Shown in pieces: positions 6,132 to 16,687 of a stretch of 64,000 bases of DNA. The position numbers and the translations under genes are program-made. This DNA is from Flavobacteriales bacterium (GTDB taxonomy: Bacteria > Bacteroidota > Bacteroidia > Flavobacteriales > Flavobacteriaceae). Within the stretch, counting starts at the first letter, position 1; every line of letters starts with the position of its first letter. The notes beneath the pieces are model-generated. The model saw only the letters and a list, made by a program, of their open reading frames with translations. It was not told the origin of the DNA and did no database searches. The stretch lies in NCBI GenBank assembly GCA_017303755.1, contig JAFLBS010000001.1:1168330-1232329 (forward strand). The letters are read 5' to 3'.

Positions 6132-9100
6132 TTATTTAATTTCTTTTGCAGTCTTCATTATTTCTGCCCCGCTAATAATTTTTGATGTTTTAGGATCAAA
6201 AGCTTCAAGTCCTTTAACAAAATCAGACTTCAATATTCCATTTGGGTTCATATTATCAAAAATATATTCAACCCCTTTTATAGTTTTTTGTACAAATTGA
6301 TGTATTCCTGTTGTGGATAAAGGCACATCTCTCCCATTAACAAGCACACTCATACCCGCACCATTTGGAGCTTTTATTTCATATTTAGTACCGCCAAATA
6401 TTTTTTTAAAATCCTTTGCAAATTCCTTACATTTACCATATTGTAATTTACCAACAATTTTAGTTTCAGTAATTAAACTTCTAACTTCAGTTATTGTTCT
6501 ATTGAGTAAAGAAAACTTGTTTGAAGCGCCCGCATACCTTAGTCCATTAACTAACTTACCTCCTCCGCCAATCCCAGGAGCTGGAAGAACACGATTACCT
6601 AAAACCTCAGTCTTATGATATTGATCCGAAGTTAGTTCAATGTCATCATTATCAGAACTTGTTGTAAAATGAATAAGTTTGCCATCATTTTTAGACAATC
6701 TAAAAATGGAATATCTTTTTTCATGATTCTCTAAAATTCTTATAACTAAGTATGTATCATTCTCTAATGAAATTATATTTTCATCAGGGATATTATATTT
6801 AGTGATATAAGCATTTAGTCTATTAAGATGATATTGACCTGTTATAGCATTCAATGCCTTAGTGAAAAAACTTGGGTCTTTTTCTTCTAATCCTTCAAGC
6901 TCTACAAATCTAATCACTTTATTACCTCCAAAACTGTATGGCGAATACCATGGATATGATTTTTCCAACGGATCCACTGCAAAAAACCTACCCACTCTAG
7001 GGTCATGCATTCTAAAGGTGTAGTTTAATGAATTCCCTTCACCTTTAATTTCGTCGTCTTTTTCCTGGCCTTGGAAGCCATAACGGTAGCTACCATCGGT
7101 GGCGTGACGGTTGGGTACTAAACTTCCAAAAGGATAGTAATCATTATAGGCTAAAACATCAGGTTTAAATAACGAAACATAATCTACATTTGATGGATCT
7201 ACGGCATAGGCATAAAAATCATCAACACTAAAACGCACCGCAGTCGAGTTCTCACAATTGGCTGTTATTGTAACATAATAGTCGTCAGAAACAGTTGGAG
7301 TAAATGAACCAGATACAACATCGTCATTGATCAGAGTACTCCATAAAACTGTTTTATCAAGTTTATCCCTAACCTCTAAAGACAAAGGAACTGATGAAGG
7401 AAAATTATCTAGTTTTTTTACTTTTACGTTAAACATGACGGTTTGATCTTCCTCTAAACGTAAGGGTAATTGTATCCCGGTGTTAGCAGCATCGGGTTTG
7501 GTCGTGGTAATCAGATCTCCGTATTTGGTATAGTCTAAAACAGCTTCGTTTAAACTAGTCCAGTTTGTTTCTCTGTCAAATGTATCTATAAAAACACTTC
7601 GAGTATTTGTGTTTATTAATTTTCGATCACTAATTACATTTAAGACATTTCCTAAATGATTGGACAATTCGTAACTTTTATCACCTACTAAACGATAGTA
7701 ATATTCGGGGTATCTATAGTCGCCATAATTTTGTATTCCTAATCTACTGCTTCCATAAATGTGGTGTTCAATTAGCTTATTGTTGATAACCTCTTCGGCA
7801 GTATACAAAGAAATGTATTGTTGGTATACTCCTAACACATTTCCTTGTGCATCTCTAGAGTAATAGGTCGTGGTTGTACCTTCTCTTCGTCCAACATCTT
7901 GTTTGGCTATTCGATTACCTAAACCATCATAAAAGAAATTAATTGTTTGACGGCCATTACCTTTTTGTACACTTTTTACTTTTCCATCAACTCTCCAGAT
8001 AATCTTGTCAATATTTTCGGCTTTATCTTGAATCAGTTGGCCAATTTCATCATAAACATAATTATCGTTGTCCGTTTGATGGTCAATGTCTTCGGTGAAA
8101 TTGTCACTTATTGTGACATCATCATTAATAGATTTTAGTTTGTTGGTATACGGGATGTAATTGTACTCAAAGCGATCCATTTTAACTATTGACTCTTGTG
8201 TATTACCTGCTAAAATCTTTGGGGCATCTCTGTGTAAGGTTAAGAGATTTCCATTTTTATCATAAGTATAATCACTTTCGTAACTTGGTGTTGATGTGAC
8301 TAATCCGCCAACTTCAGTCGCTTTGTAAGAGTCCATGCCAAATATTCTATTCAACTGGTCATAACTATACAAGTTTACTTGAGTAGGCAGTATTTCTTCA
8401 TTCAATCCTCTAACCGAGGTAATCATCCGTTTAATGTTTCCGTTAAATAGATTGGTGCCAGAAAAATTGGTGTTAGTAGGTGAGACAGAATAAGGGTAAA
8501 CTGTTCCGGGTTGTCTAGCTTCATAATCGCCATCAAAGTAGGATAACGAAAAACCAAAAGCATCTCTTGAAATGTAGTTACCATCTCTTCCCATGTCTTT
8601 ATTGTTGGCAGCTAAATTCTCTGAATTAACTGTTTTCAACCAACCTTGTAAAGTATAAGCATAGTCAGTACCTTGCACTTTTTTGTCACCAGTAATGACT
8701 TTGGCTAACGGACCGTGTTCATAATACAAATAAGTGGCATCATTTTCCCAAATAACACCATCTCTAGATGTCTCTACTGATGTTATTCGGTTGTCTGCAT
8801 CGTAAGTGTATCGATGTATGAACTGATCCTCTTTTGACCCTTTTTGAAAATGGACTTTATTTACATTTCCGCTAATTAAGTCGTACTCATAATGAACTCT
8901 TTTTATTATTCCATCAGGGTTGTTTTCATCGTTTACTATATTTGGTCCTATTCTTTGGGCCATTTCATCTACATTTCCATGGATGTCATAATTATAGAAT
9001 ATAGCAGTATCATTTTCGGCTAATTCTTTCCCTTCAAAATGTGAATCAAAAGTTAAAATAGCAGTAACTCTATTTCGAGTATTCCTAATTTGTTGTGGTG

Positions 9101-12100
9101 TTAGAAAATCATCTGCATTGAACGGGTCATAAGAATCGTACAATGTTTTGGTAACTTCTGTTTGATTTGAGGATATCTCATATGGAAAATGAGTAGAATC
9201 TACACCAATTTCAGTTCCCAAAGTTACATTTATGAGTCTCCCATTATCATTAATTTCTGCAACCATATTAGGTAGTAGTTCAAATTCACCAGCTTCAATT
9301 ATTCTTCCCAAAGGATCATAACGAGTATAACTAAAATCAGACGAAGTATTATTTGCAATTTTAATTTCGCATATTCTGGAACCTGGGTCATAGATTCCAA
9401 AATCGGCATACATCGGGTCTGAATTTTGGGCTACGGGCTCGTTTACTTGATCTAATAATGAACCATTTTTATAAAATTTGATAACACCATTATTTCGGGT
9501 TATCTTCATTTTATCACCGTTTATAACGGTATGAATCGGGCCAAAGTCTTGAATACCTTGTCGTAATCTGAATTGACCATTTACGTCATAGGAAAAACCA
9601 TAGTCAACCGAATTATTATCACCAGCAGCATACGACATACCAAATATGACATGCTGAGTACTCGATAAAGGATGATTTTCATCAATTCGGATGGTATGCT
9701 CAACACTTGAGTTGGTTGAAAGGCTTGACAAACTAGTTCCACCTGAATACTTCCATGAATACGCGCTGCTCGCTTTATAAACGTAAGTTTCTTCTGTAGA
9801 CAATGCTGTTTGTAGCGACAAACTTGGATTCAATTCAACCACAGAATTTTTTTGCTTATCGTTTTGTGATGCTACGATTCTTCCTAATTTGTCATAGGCA
9901 AATCGGGTTTCTCCGCCATCTGGGGTTAATTGCCAAACCAATTGATTCAATGAGTTGTATCGGTATTGCGTTTTAAAATTATGCTCAGGAATCAGAGCGT
10001 TGTTTTCAGAATTTGGAGTTTCAATTCTAAGCTGATCAATCAAGTTATTTGTTGATGACGGTAAGGTCGCCACTCCTTTTGGGGCAACAGTTTGAATCAA
10101 ATTACCCGCTTGGTCATAATAATATAAAGTATATTGATATTCTCTATCAGCATAAGATAAATTAAAATTTTCAATCGCAGTGGCTAATGCTTCTTCTAGA
10201 TAACGTCGTTTGAACTCAGCTTTTTTAGATTCTAAATAAGCTGCATAGTTTGCCGAATTATATACGTCTGCTACTGCTGCATTAAACTGTTCGCAAGGTG
10301 AGTCCTCTGGTAAACCCACATTAAATGATACAGAAGGAATCATTGGGGTGGGTGGACAAATTTCAGGATGAGCAATCAAATAAGTAATAATAAACGCTTT
10401 CCAGTTTTTAATCTCTGTGTCAGTTGTGGTAGTTAAATAATCTTTATAAGCTAAAATCGCAGAAAGATAACCGTCACCACCCGTTGTATAACCATCAAAG
10501 CCAAAGTTCAATCCTGTAGCACCAAATTCTGCAATTGTTATATATTGTGCGTGATTTGTTGAGGAAATTTGTAGTTGTTCAATGTAATCTATATACCCAT
10601 CTACTAAATACTGTAGATTGTTCCCGCAGAAATAGTCTTTTCTATTTGCATAATATTGAGCTTCATAATTGGTCGAGCCAAATGTAGTTGACATAAAGGT
10701 CATATAAGTTTCATAAGCCTCATCACAGGCTACAGGAACGGGTGGACGTGGAATACAAGGACAGGTGTTTTGAATGGAATTTGAACTGTTAGTAGCGTAT
10801 ACATAGTTGGTTGGTATTCTTGCAAAATCATTACCGTAAGCCTCAGTTCGGAAGTAACAAATTTTTCCGTTTCCAGAATTTGTACAAGTTATATAATTAT
10901 AACCTGCATTTTTAATTAAAGTCGAAATATTAAAACTAAAATCATGAGTAGCTTCATTTGTTGTATTAGTTACTGTGTCTGTCCACAAGTATCTTATTCG
11001 CATAATATCCCAATTTAAAGGAGATGGATTTGGAAATAATTTTACTTCTAGAACCTCGGTAATGTTTTGTGATGTACCAGAGCCGCCTGACAAATAAAAT
11101 TCGACTGCTGGATCAAAATTATTATTAACACTGTTTTTCCATCTAAACTTATATGGAAATTTATTATTCTTATAATATGTAAAAGTATTTTGAGTTGATG
11201 TACTATAATTAGGGCTATTAGAACCATAACACTGATCTGTTTTAGCATCAAGAAAATGTTTAATTCTATTTAAATCTGGATTATTTAACATTAAATAATT
11301 ATCTCTAAACGCTCCATAAAATGATAAATTATTTCCAATTATTTCTACATTTTGTGGATCATTATTAATTTGAACAATTTCATTTAATAAATTTTTAAAA
11401 TGAAGTTCAAAATTTTCTTTGTCTTGACCTATAAAACAATCGCAAACATCACCTAAACCGTCATTATCTGTATCATTTTGGTTTTCACTATTAGTATATG
11501 GGCAATTATCACAAGCGTTTCCTCTTGAATCATTATCAGAATTCAATTGATTTAAGTTATTAATAGTTGGGCAATTATCACAAGCATCAGCAATTCCATC
11601 TCCGTCTGGACTGTTTTCTTGGCCAGGATTAGGAACATTTGGGCAATTGTCATTTACATTAGGAATTCCATCACCATCTGTATCTGGTAATGCAATATTA
11701 TTTGTAGTACAATTAGGATTAATTCTACTATCACATCTATCACAACTTGTTGATCCAAAAACACCATTATCACCAATTCCATCTGCATCAAAATCATATT
11801 CACCACACGGTGAACAACAAGTAAAATATAATTTAGTTTTTATTGGATTGTTTGTAGTTACTCTATGGATAAAACCATTAAATAAGTTTCCACCCCAATT
11901 GATAGTAATGGTATGAACATTTTCAATATCATCTGTATTCCCAATAGTAACTGAATTTATAGGTGAGGTTGGTGTTGCATAAGGTGTACTTTGTGTGTCT
12001 CTGTAAATTATAATTCCTGTATTGACAGTGCTTGAACCATTTGTTACCTTAAGTTCAAATCTCTGAGGATTACCAGCTGTAAAAACTGAAGCTTGCCAAC

Positions 12101-15100
12101 GAGCAGTTGTTGCGCCAAAATATGTACTTAAGCTCGGTGGTAAAGTAAACGGAGGTGTTTGTGAATTAGAGAATATTTGATTTGTAGCAATTAATCCTTG
12201 CATTAAGGATTTTAAACCTTGCGCAAAAATTTCCTTTTTATCGCAGTCTGGGTCATCTAATGGTTCTAATACAATAGGATTACCCTGTGATACATCATTT
12301 GAACCACCCGTATTACAACTCAATCGGATGGTAGTTTTTCCGTCTAAAACCCTTTCAAAATAATCAGTACCGTTAATAGTAATTTTGGCCAATACTTTGA
12401 AATTGTATATGCCACCATTGAGGTTATCGTAAGTAGTAAAAACAACATTCGACATCTTAACAATTTTCCAATTGCCAGAAGTAAAGTAGTTGTTCCAATT
12501 CAAATTACTGTTGTTGGACGTATTTGGGATAGTGAGTTCTATGGTTTTTAAAGTATAACCTTGTTGGGTATACTGTAAGGTTACTGTTTTTCCGCCTGAT
12601 GAAACCGTACCATTACCACTGAAAGGATTGGTATATGCCACAGGAGAGCCATTCATTTCGGTGAGTAAAGCAGGAGTAATAAAGCTTATGTTAGGATGAT
12701 TGGCAGCAAGCGGTAGTCCTCTATACATTGGAGCGAAAGCTTCTCTTTTGGCCGATTGGTCCAACAGTATTTCCAAATCACGCACCATTGGGCAAATACC
12801 AGTTTGAGCATAAAAGCTACTGTTTGATTGTGCAGTAGAAACACCGCCACCATTGGTAGCCATATTTTCTTGCATCATAAAGCGTTTAACTTTAGTGGCC
12901 AATTGAACGCTATTGGCAGAGCAAATGTTTGTAGCAGGAGCCAATACCAATTCTGTGTCAACAAATGCTTTTTGGGAAGCGTATCGTTCCGCAATGCCGC
13001 TAGTAATTAGACCAATGTTTGCTTCGTTAGCATTTCCTATACAGTCATTATAAGCGCCATTACGAGCGGCATATAAATTGATGAAAACATCTTTTATTCT
13101 TTGTTTATGACTTACATAACTGGCTAAATATGTTTTCCAAAAGCGATCTTGTTCGTCGGGTTCGAATTCACTTTGAACTTTTTGAATTATAGCACCAAAA
13201 GTGGTCAGTGTATTAGAATCGCAATTGCTACCATATCCTGAGCATCGAACCAACTCATAAGCAAATTTTGCTATGCTTACGTCAGTTCCGCCGATTCCTG
13301 GTGCGTAGCCTTTATTGGTATTACCACTAAAAAAAGTCGTTGTATTATTTAGTGCCAAAGCTTGCTCCATCATCGATATTTTTACATTTCTGTAGTTTTC
13401 TCTTATTGTATTGGAAGCAAGTGTTTGAACATAGTTTCCGCTAGTTAGTGTTGTTGTGGCACCATCTAAAGGATGTGGTTCTTGAAAAAAGGGATCGTTT
13501 TGTAGCAAAACAGTGGCAGATTGGAAAAACCCAGCAGCTGAAGCTTGATTAAAAGTTGCTACCTGGCTTAAAAAAGAATCAAAACCGTCTGAGTTAACAG
13601 TATAATCTTCAGTAGCACTGTCTGATTGAATCAAATTAAAAGAAATCGTTTTGATGTATTCATCATCACAATATTGCAGTTGATAATCGAGATAATGAAA
13701 CTCAGGATGGTATTTGATTAACGATAAAGCCCAACTTTGCTGCGTCTGAAAAAAGGAGATAAAATCGTCAACATTTTTAAGATACTGAGGTTCAATTTTG
13801 CCATTTACAACAACTGCGCCTTGAGCTATTTCGGGGTTATAAGTTCCATCACCTTGATCAAGAACGGTTATGTACGATATTTGACCTGTTTCATCGTAGT
13901 AATGATTAAGATCGCTGATGTTGAGACCATTCTTGTCATAGTAGTTAGGATGTCTCCAATTATTAACGGTTGAGCCAGGAATATTAGAATTGTTAGTTAA
14001 ACCTGCAACAGTAGCCGTAATTGTATTAGTAGTCGAATCGTTAAAAACAGATAATGGTAGTTCATCAATACTTGCTTGAACGGTTGCTTCTGGGTCATGT
14101 TCGTTGGCATATTGACCGCCAGGAGAAACATCAGATGTTATTTCCATAAACAAACCTGTACAGGCAATTGAACCTGTAGGTGGTGTTTCACTCCCTGAAA
14201 CAATTCCAGAACCTGTGCAAGGCTGCATACATCCTTCTAATATGAGTGCAAATTCGGTATCGTAACGTTCAGTAAGTATACTTAGTAAATCATCGTACTG
14301 TGAAGATCCTGGAGTTAGCAAGCTCAATTCACTATTAGCATCTAATAATTCTTGACGGTAAGCGGCAGCACCTAGATGTGTTACTCCGTTTGATGTGTAG
14401 CTTAGAGTATTATAATAGCTGGCACATTCTTCACAACTTTGAAAACAGCCAATGGTACTTACATTTGGTGGTTGAAAAGCAAAAATACAACCATTGTCTT
14501 TTGCATTTTCAATAAAGTCATTAGCAAAAACCTCTAATGCAACGTCATCAACTACTAGTTTTTTAGAAATTCCATAGTTCCCTATCGCTAGGGATAACGG
14601 AATATTTTCATTAATAGTGCCAATTGTGACAGAGTTTGTAATCAATTCGTTTTGTTGACTTGAAAAATGATGACTTATTGTTTCTGGTAATTGACTTAGA
14701 CCACAATCATTAATAATATCAATATCCAATTTATAAACAAATGGATATGAAAGCTCATTTGAACTAGTCCCTGTTGATTCACAACCAAAAGTGAACATTG
14801 AGGTATTGGTCAATGAGTAATTAAAGTCGTATATTGTTCCTTCAAATGTAAATACTTTTTGAGCATCATATCTCAATCCATCAAAAAGATTTCCAAAATT
14901 ACCCGTTTTAAACTTTGTATTATTATCTGATTCTGTATCAAAATCATTAGAATTCAATTTATTGAGTAAATCTTCAAAAAAGTTTTCTCTTTCTGCATGC
15001 GGATCGTTCAAGTCAACAGTAGAGTCCGTATTTTTTCCTGCCAAAGCGGTAGCTATAGTTCTGCCTTGTGGGTCGAGGTAACTAACACTCAACTGGCCAT

Positions 15101-16676
15101 TGGGGTCAATCACAGTGTTTTTTTTGTAGTGTAGAGCATTCCCAACATAGTATCCAAAAAGTCGGTTAAGTTCTTCTTGTGCAGGAACTGAATAGAAGTA
15201 CTTCATTTCGTGACCCGATCCAATTTGATGAGTCAAACCTACACCACCTTTGCTTTTTACTCTTCCAGTGTTATCATTTGAATAGATGATTTGTGAGAAT
15301 GGGAATAAGTTTGCTTTGGGTACAAAATCGTGTAGATTATCTTGACTAGCAGAAGCTTCAGAGTAATAGTGACTTGCTCCCGATACGTTTGACATTCCAA
15401 GAGTAGCAAAAGTGCAGTTTTCATCAACTAAAGGAACAAAATCCTGATACGAATAGACATCACCCTGTTCATTTTTGTTTAAATTAGGGTAAAACCGTAT
15501 GGCATTGCTGTTTATTGGTGATGGTAGTACTTCAATTGCTGGTCTTCCCTCGTTATCATAAATTACTTCTCCAACAATTGCTTTTTCATTGGTGTTTATT
15601 TTGGTTACTGTTTGTCTGTTTCGTAGTGATCCATCAAAATAAGATACAACTTCTTTTTTCTTGCCATTTTCAGCAAAAGAAGATTGAAATTGCCAGTTTA
15701 GTTTGTTTTGATGACCCGCTAATTGAATATGTGGCCAATTTGATACTGTTGTTGTAGTTGGAGGAGTAGGAGGAGTATTCATTGCACTCCAATTTCCATA
15801 GAGAGAGTTAGAGATTACTTCTTCATCGGAATAAGTTGGGTCCGTAAATTTACCAATTGTTCTTATTCTGTAAAGTAAAAAACCACGATCGTAAATGTTC
15901 GATATCGAATAATTCAGTTCTTTAGTTCTAATCCTGCTATTGTTATTTGTGAAATCATAAAAGTCAAAATTAATTTCATTGCTAGACAATACAGTGTTCA
16001 AATTATCAGTGCTGTAATTATCAACCCAAGTCCACTCTAATTCATATTCTTCAGCTCCTTGAATTGAATTCCATGAAAAATCAATAGTGTTGTTGGTAGT
16101 ATTTTGAACAACATTTAATTGAGGTGTATTTGAAGTCGTCAGACTGTAATAACGCTCCGATTCAAATGAAGCTTTGAGCTCTAGGTTTCCCGGAACAGTT
16201 GTAACTGGTTGCCCCGACTCGTTATTAATTATTGAAATTTGTGTTATCGAGATTCTTGCTCCTCTTGTTGAACTTCCTACAACTTGATGTTTGTGTAAGT
16301 CTATGAAGTTTCCGAATCCTCCATATCGGTTATTTTCAACGGTCAACTGAATGGGATAAGCAGGTCCATATCCACCTGTATCTAATCTTGGTTCAATATT
16401 TAGAGTAAGTGTAGCTGTATACCAAAAAAAAGGACCTGTATAATCATCAATGAGAAGTTCAACAAAGGTTGTATTGTTTATTGTTCTATAATTTGACAGA
16501 CTTAATTCGGTATCTTCTACAATCAAAGCGCCTGCATAGTTTGAACCCGTTAGTACAATACTAGAAGAGGAAAAAATAGTTTCTCGATAAAAATCTTTAG
16601 AAAATAAATTACTAAATGATAAAAGTAAAACCAATAATAATGTGGTTCTTACGGATGTTAAATTTATTTTTTTCAT
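6132..16676 (-). CDS. Giant secreted RHS polymorphic toxin with papain-like C-terminal tip
   Basis: This 3,514-residue protein starts with a Sec signal peptide (residues 1-27, LLLVLLLSFSNLFS). Residues of about 310-390 (NWPHIQLAGHQ, SYFDGSLRNRQTV) resemble the N-terminal DUF6443-type domain of Bacteroidota RHS proteins. Cys-rich and Cys-poor modules follow, then four or so thrombospondin type 3-like calcium loops at about 1640-1745 (DTDGDGIPN, NCPNVPNPGQ). YD/RHS repeats run from about 2170 to 3000. The RHS-associated core with YPFGSLVPNRHATDG and DPRVGRFFAVDPLE lies at about 3180-3262. The last 250 residues form the tip, with Cys3416 (YGKCKEF), His3459 (GIHQF) and Asp3474/Asn3475 (FDNMNP) in the order of a papain-like toxin fold. 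Known from the family: the RHS shell encloses the tip until delivery. It is the penultimate gene of an eight-gene operon, followed by a putative immunity gene. The export route beyond Sec is not visible. Confidence 0.92.
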   Translation of the reverse strand: MKKINLTSVRTTLLLVLLLSFSNLFSKDFYRETIFSSSSIVLTGSNYAGALIVEDTELSLSNYRTINNTTFVELLIDDYTGPFFWYTATLTLNIEPRLDTGGYGPAYPIQLTVENNRYGGFGNFIDLHKHQVVGSSTRGARISITQISIINNESGQPVTTVPGNLELKASFESERYYSLTTSNTPQLNVVQNTTNNTIDFSWNSIQGAEEYELEWTWVDNYSTDNLNTVLSSNEINFDFYDFTNNNSRIRTKELNYSISNIYDRGFLLYRIRTIGKFTDPTYSDEEVISNSLYGNWSAMNTPPTPPTTTTVSNWPHIQLAGHQNKLNWQFQSSFAENGKKKEVVSYFDGSLRNRQTVTKINTNEKAIVGEVIYDNEGRPAIEVLPSPINSNAIRFYPNLNKNEQGDVYSYQDFVPLVDENCTFATLGMSNVSGASHYYSEASASQDNLHDFVPKANLFPFSQIIYSNDNTGRVKSKGGVGLTHQIGSGHEMKYFYSVPAQEELNRLFGYYVGNALHYKKNTVIDPNGQLSVSYLDPQGRTIATALAGKNTDSTVDLNDPHAERENFFEDLLNKLNSNDFDTESDNNTKFKTGNFGNLFDGLRYDAQKVFTFEGTIYDFNYSLTNTSMFTFGCESTGTSSNELSYPFVYKLDIDIINDCGLSQLPETISHHFSSQQNELITNSVTIGTINENIPLSLAIGNYGISKKLVVDDVALEVFANDFIENAKDNGCIFAFQPPNVSTIGCFQSCEECASYYNTLSYTSNGVTHLGAAAYRQELLDANSELSLLTPGSSQYDDLLSILTERYDTEFALILEGCMQPCTGSGIVSGSETPPTGSIACTGLFMEITSDVSPGGQYANEHDPEATVQASIDELPLSVFNDSTTNTITATVAGLTNNSNIPGSTVNNWRHPNYYDKNGLNISDLNHYYDETGQISYITVLDQGDGTYNPEIAQGAVVVNGKIEPQYLKNVDDFISFFQTQQSWALSLIKYHPEFHYLDYQLQYCDDEYIKTISFNLIQSDSATEDYTVNSDGFDSFLSQVATFNQASAAGFFQSATVLLQNDPFFQEPHPLDGATTTLTSGNYVQTLASNTIRENYRNVKISMMEQALALNNTTTFFSGNTNKGYAPGIGGTDVSIAKFAYELVRCSGYGSNCDSNTLTTFGAIIQKVQSEFEPDEQDRFWKTYLASYVSHKQRIKDVFINLYAARNGAYNDCIGNANEANIGLITSGIAERYASQKAFVDTELVLAPATNICSANSVQLATKVKRFMMQENMATNGGGVSTAQSNSSFYAQTGICPMVRDLEILLDQSAKREAFAPMYRGLPLAANHPNISFITPALLTEMNGSPVAYTNPFSGNGTVSSGGKTVTLQYTQQGYTLKTIELTIPNTSNNSNLNWNNYFTSGNWKIVKMSNVVFTTYDNLNGGIYNFKVLAKITINGTDYFERVLDGKTTIRLSCNTGGSNDVSQGNPIVLEPLDDPDCDKKEIFAQGLKSLMQGLIATNQIFSNSQTPPFTLPPSLSTYFGATTARWQASVFTAGNPQRFELKVTNGSSTVNTGIIIYRDTQSTPYATPTSPINSVTIGNTDDIENVHTITINWGGNLFNGFIHRVTTNNPIKTKLYFTCCSPCGEYDFDADGIGDNGVFGSTSCDRCDSRINPNCTTNNIALPDTDGDGIPNVNDNCPNVPNPGQENSPDGDGIADACDNCPTINNLNQLNSDNDSRGNACDNCPYTNSENQNDTDNDGLGDVCDCFIGQDKENFELHFKNLLNEIVQINNDPQNVEIIGNNLSFYGAFRDNYLMLNNPDLNRIKHFLDAKTDQCYGSNSPNYSTSTQNTFTYYKNNKFPYKFRWKNSVNNNFDPAVEFYLSGGSGTSQNITEVLEVKLFPNPSPLNWDIMRIRYLWTDTVTNTTNEATHDFSFNISTLIKNAGYNYITCTNSGNGKICYFRTEAYGNDFARIPTNYVYATNSSNSIQNTCPCIPRPPVPVACDEAYETYMTFMSTTFGSTNYEAQYYANRKDYFCGNNLQYLVDGYIDYIEQLQISSTNHAQYITIAEFGATGLNFGFDGYTTGGDGYLSAILAYKDYLTTTTDTEIKNWKAFIITYLIAHPEICPPTPMIPSVSFNVGLPEDSPCEQFNAAVADVYNSANYAAYLESKKAEFKRRYLEEALATAIENFNLSYADREYQYTLYYYDQAGNLIQTVAPKGVATLPSSTNNLIDQLRIETPNSENNALIPEHNFKTQYRYNSLNQLVWQLTPDGGETRFAYDKLGRIVASQNDKQKNSVVELNPSLSLQTALSTEETYVYKASSAYSWKYSGGTSLSSLSTNSSVEHTIRIDENHPLSSTQHVIFGMSYAAGDNNSVDYGFSYDVNGQFRLRQGIQDFGPIHTVINGDKMKITRNNGVIKFYKNGSLLDQVNEPVAQNSDPMYADFGIYDPGSRICEIKIANNTSSDFSYTRYDPLGRIIEAGEFELLPNMVAEINDNGRLINVTLGTEIGVDSTHFPYEISSNQTEVTKTLYDSYDPFNADDFLTPQQIRNTRNRVTAILTFDSHFEGKELAENDTAIFYNYDIHGNVDEMAQRIGPNIVNDENNPDGIIKRVHYEYDLISGNVNKVHFQKGSKEDQFIHRYTYDADNRITSVETSRDGVIWENDATYLYYEHGPLAKVITGDKKVQGTDYAYTLQGWLKTVNSENLAANNKDMGRDGNYISRDAFGFSLSYFDGDYEARQPGTVYPYSVSPTNTNFSGTNLFNGNIKRMITSVRGLNEEILPTQVNLYSYDQLNRIFGMDSYKATEVGGLVTSTPSYESDYTYDKNGNLLTLHRDAPKILAGNTQESIVKMDRFEYNYIPYTNKLKSINDDVTISDNFTEDIDHQTDNDNYVYDEIGQLIQDKAENIDKIIWRVDGKVKSVQKGNGRQTINFFYDGLGNRIAKQDVGRREGTTTTYYSRDAQGNVLGVYQQYISLYTAEEVINNKLIEHHIYGSSRLGIQNYGDYRYPEYYYRLVGDKSYELSNHLGNVLNVISDRKLINTNTRSVFIDTFDRETNWTSLNEAVLDYTKYGDLITTTKPDAANTGIQLPLRLEEDQTVMFNVKVKKLDNFPSSVPLSLEVRDKLDKTVLWSTLINDDVVSGSFTPTVSDDYYVTITANCENSTAVRFSVDDFYAYAVDPSNVDYVSLFKPDVLAYNDYYPFGSLVPNRHATDGSYRYGFQGQEKDDEIKGEGNSLNYTFRMHDPRVGRFFAVDPLEKSYPWYSPYSFGGNKVIRFVELEGLEEKDPSFFTKALNAITGQYHLNRLNAYITKYNIPDENIISLENDTYLVIRILENHEKRYSIFRLSKNDGKLIHFTTSSDNDDIELTSDQYHKTEVLGNRVLPAPGIGGGGKLVNGLRYAGASNKFSLLNRTITEVRSLITETKIVGKLQYGKCKEFAKDFKKIFGGTKYEIKAPNGAGMSVLVNGRDVPLSTTGIHQFVQKTIKGVEYIFDNMNPNGILKSDFVKGLEAFDPKTSKIISGAEIMKTAKEIK
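6970..7136 (-). repeat. RHS core homology block, main gene copy
   Basis: This 167 bp lies inside the RHS core coding region and is shared with 1771-1938 (near identity) and 5222-5378. The shared block ends at the YPFGS codons on one side and near the FAVDPLE codons on the other. Homologous recombination here would swap the tip and the downstream immunity gene. Confidence 0.85.
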
Positions 16677-16687
16677 AATAGATATTT

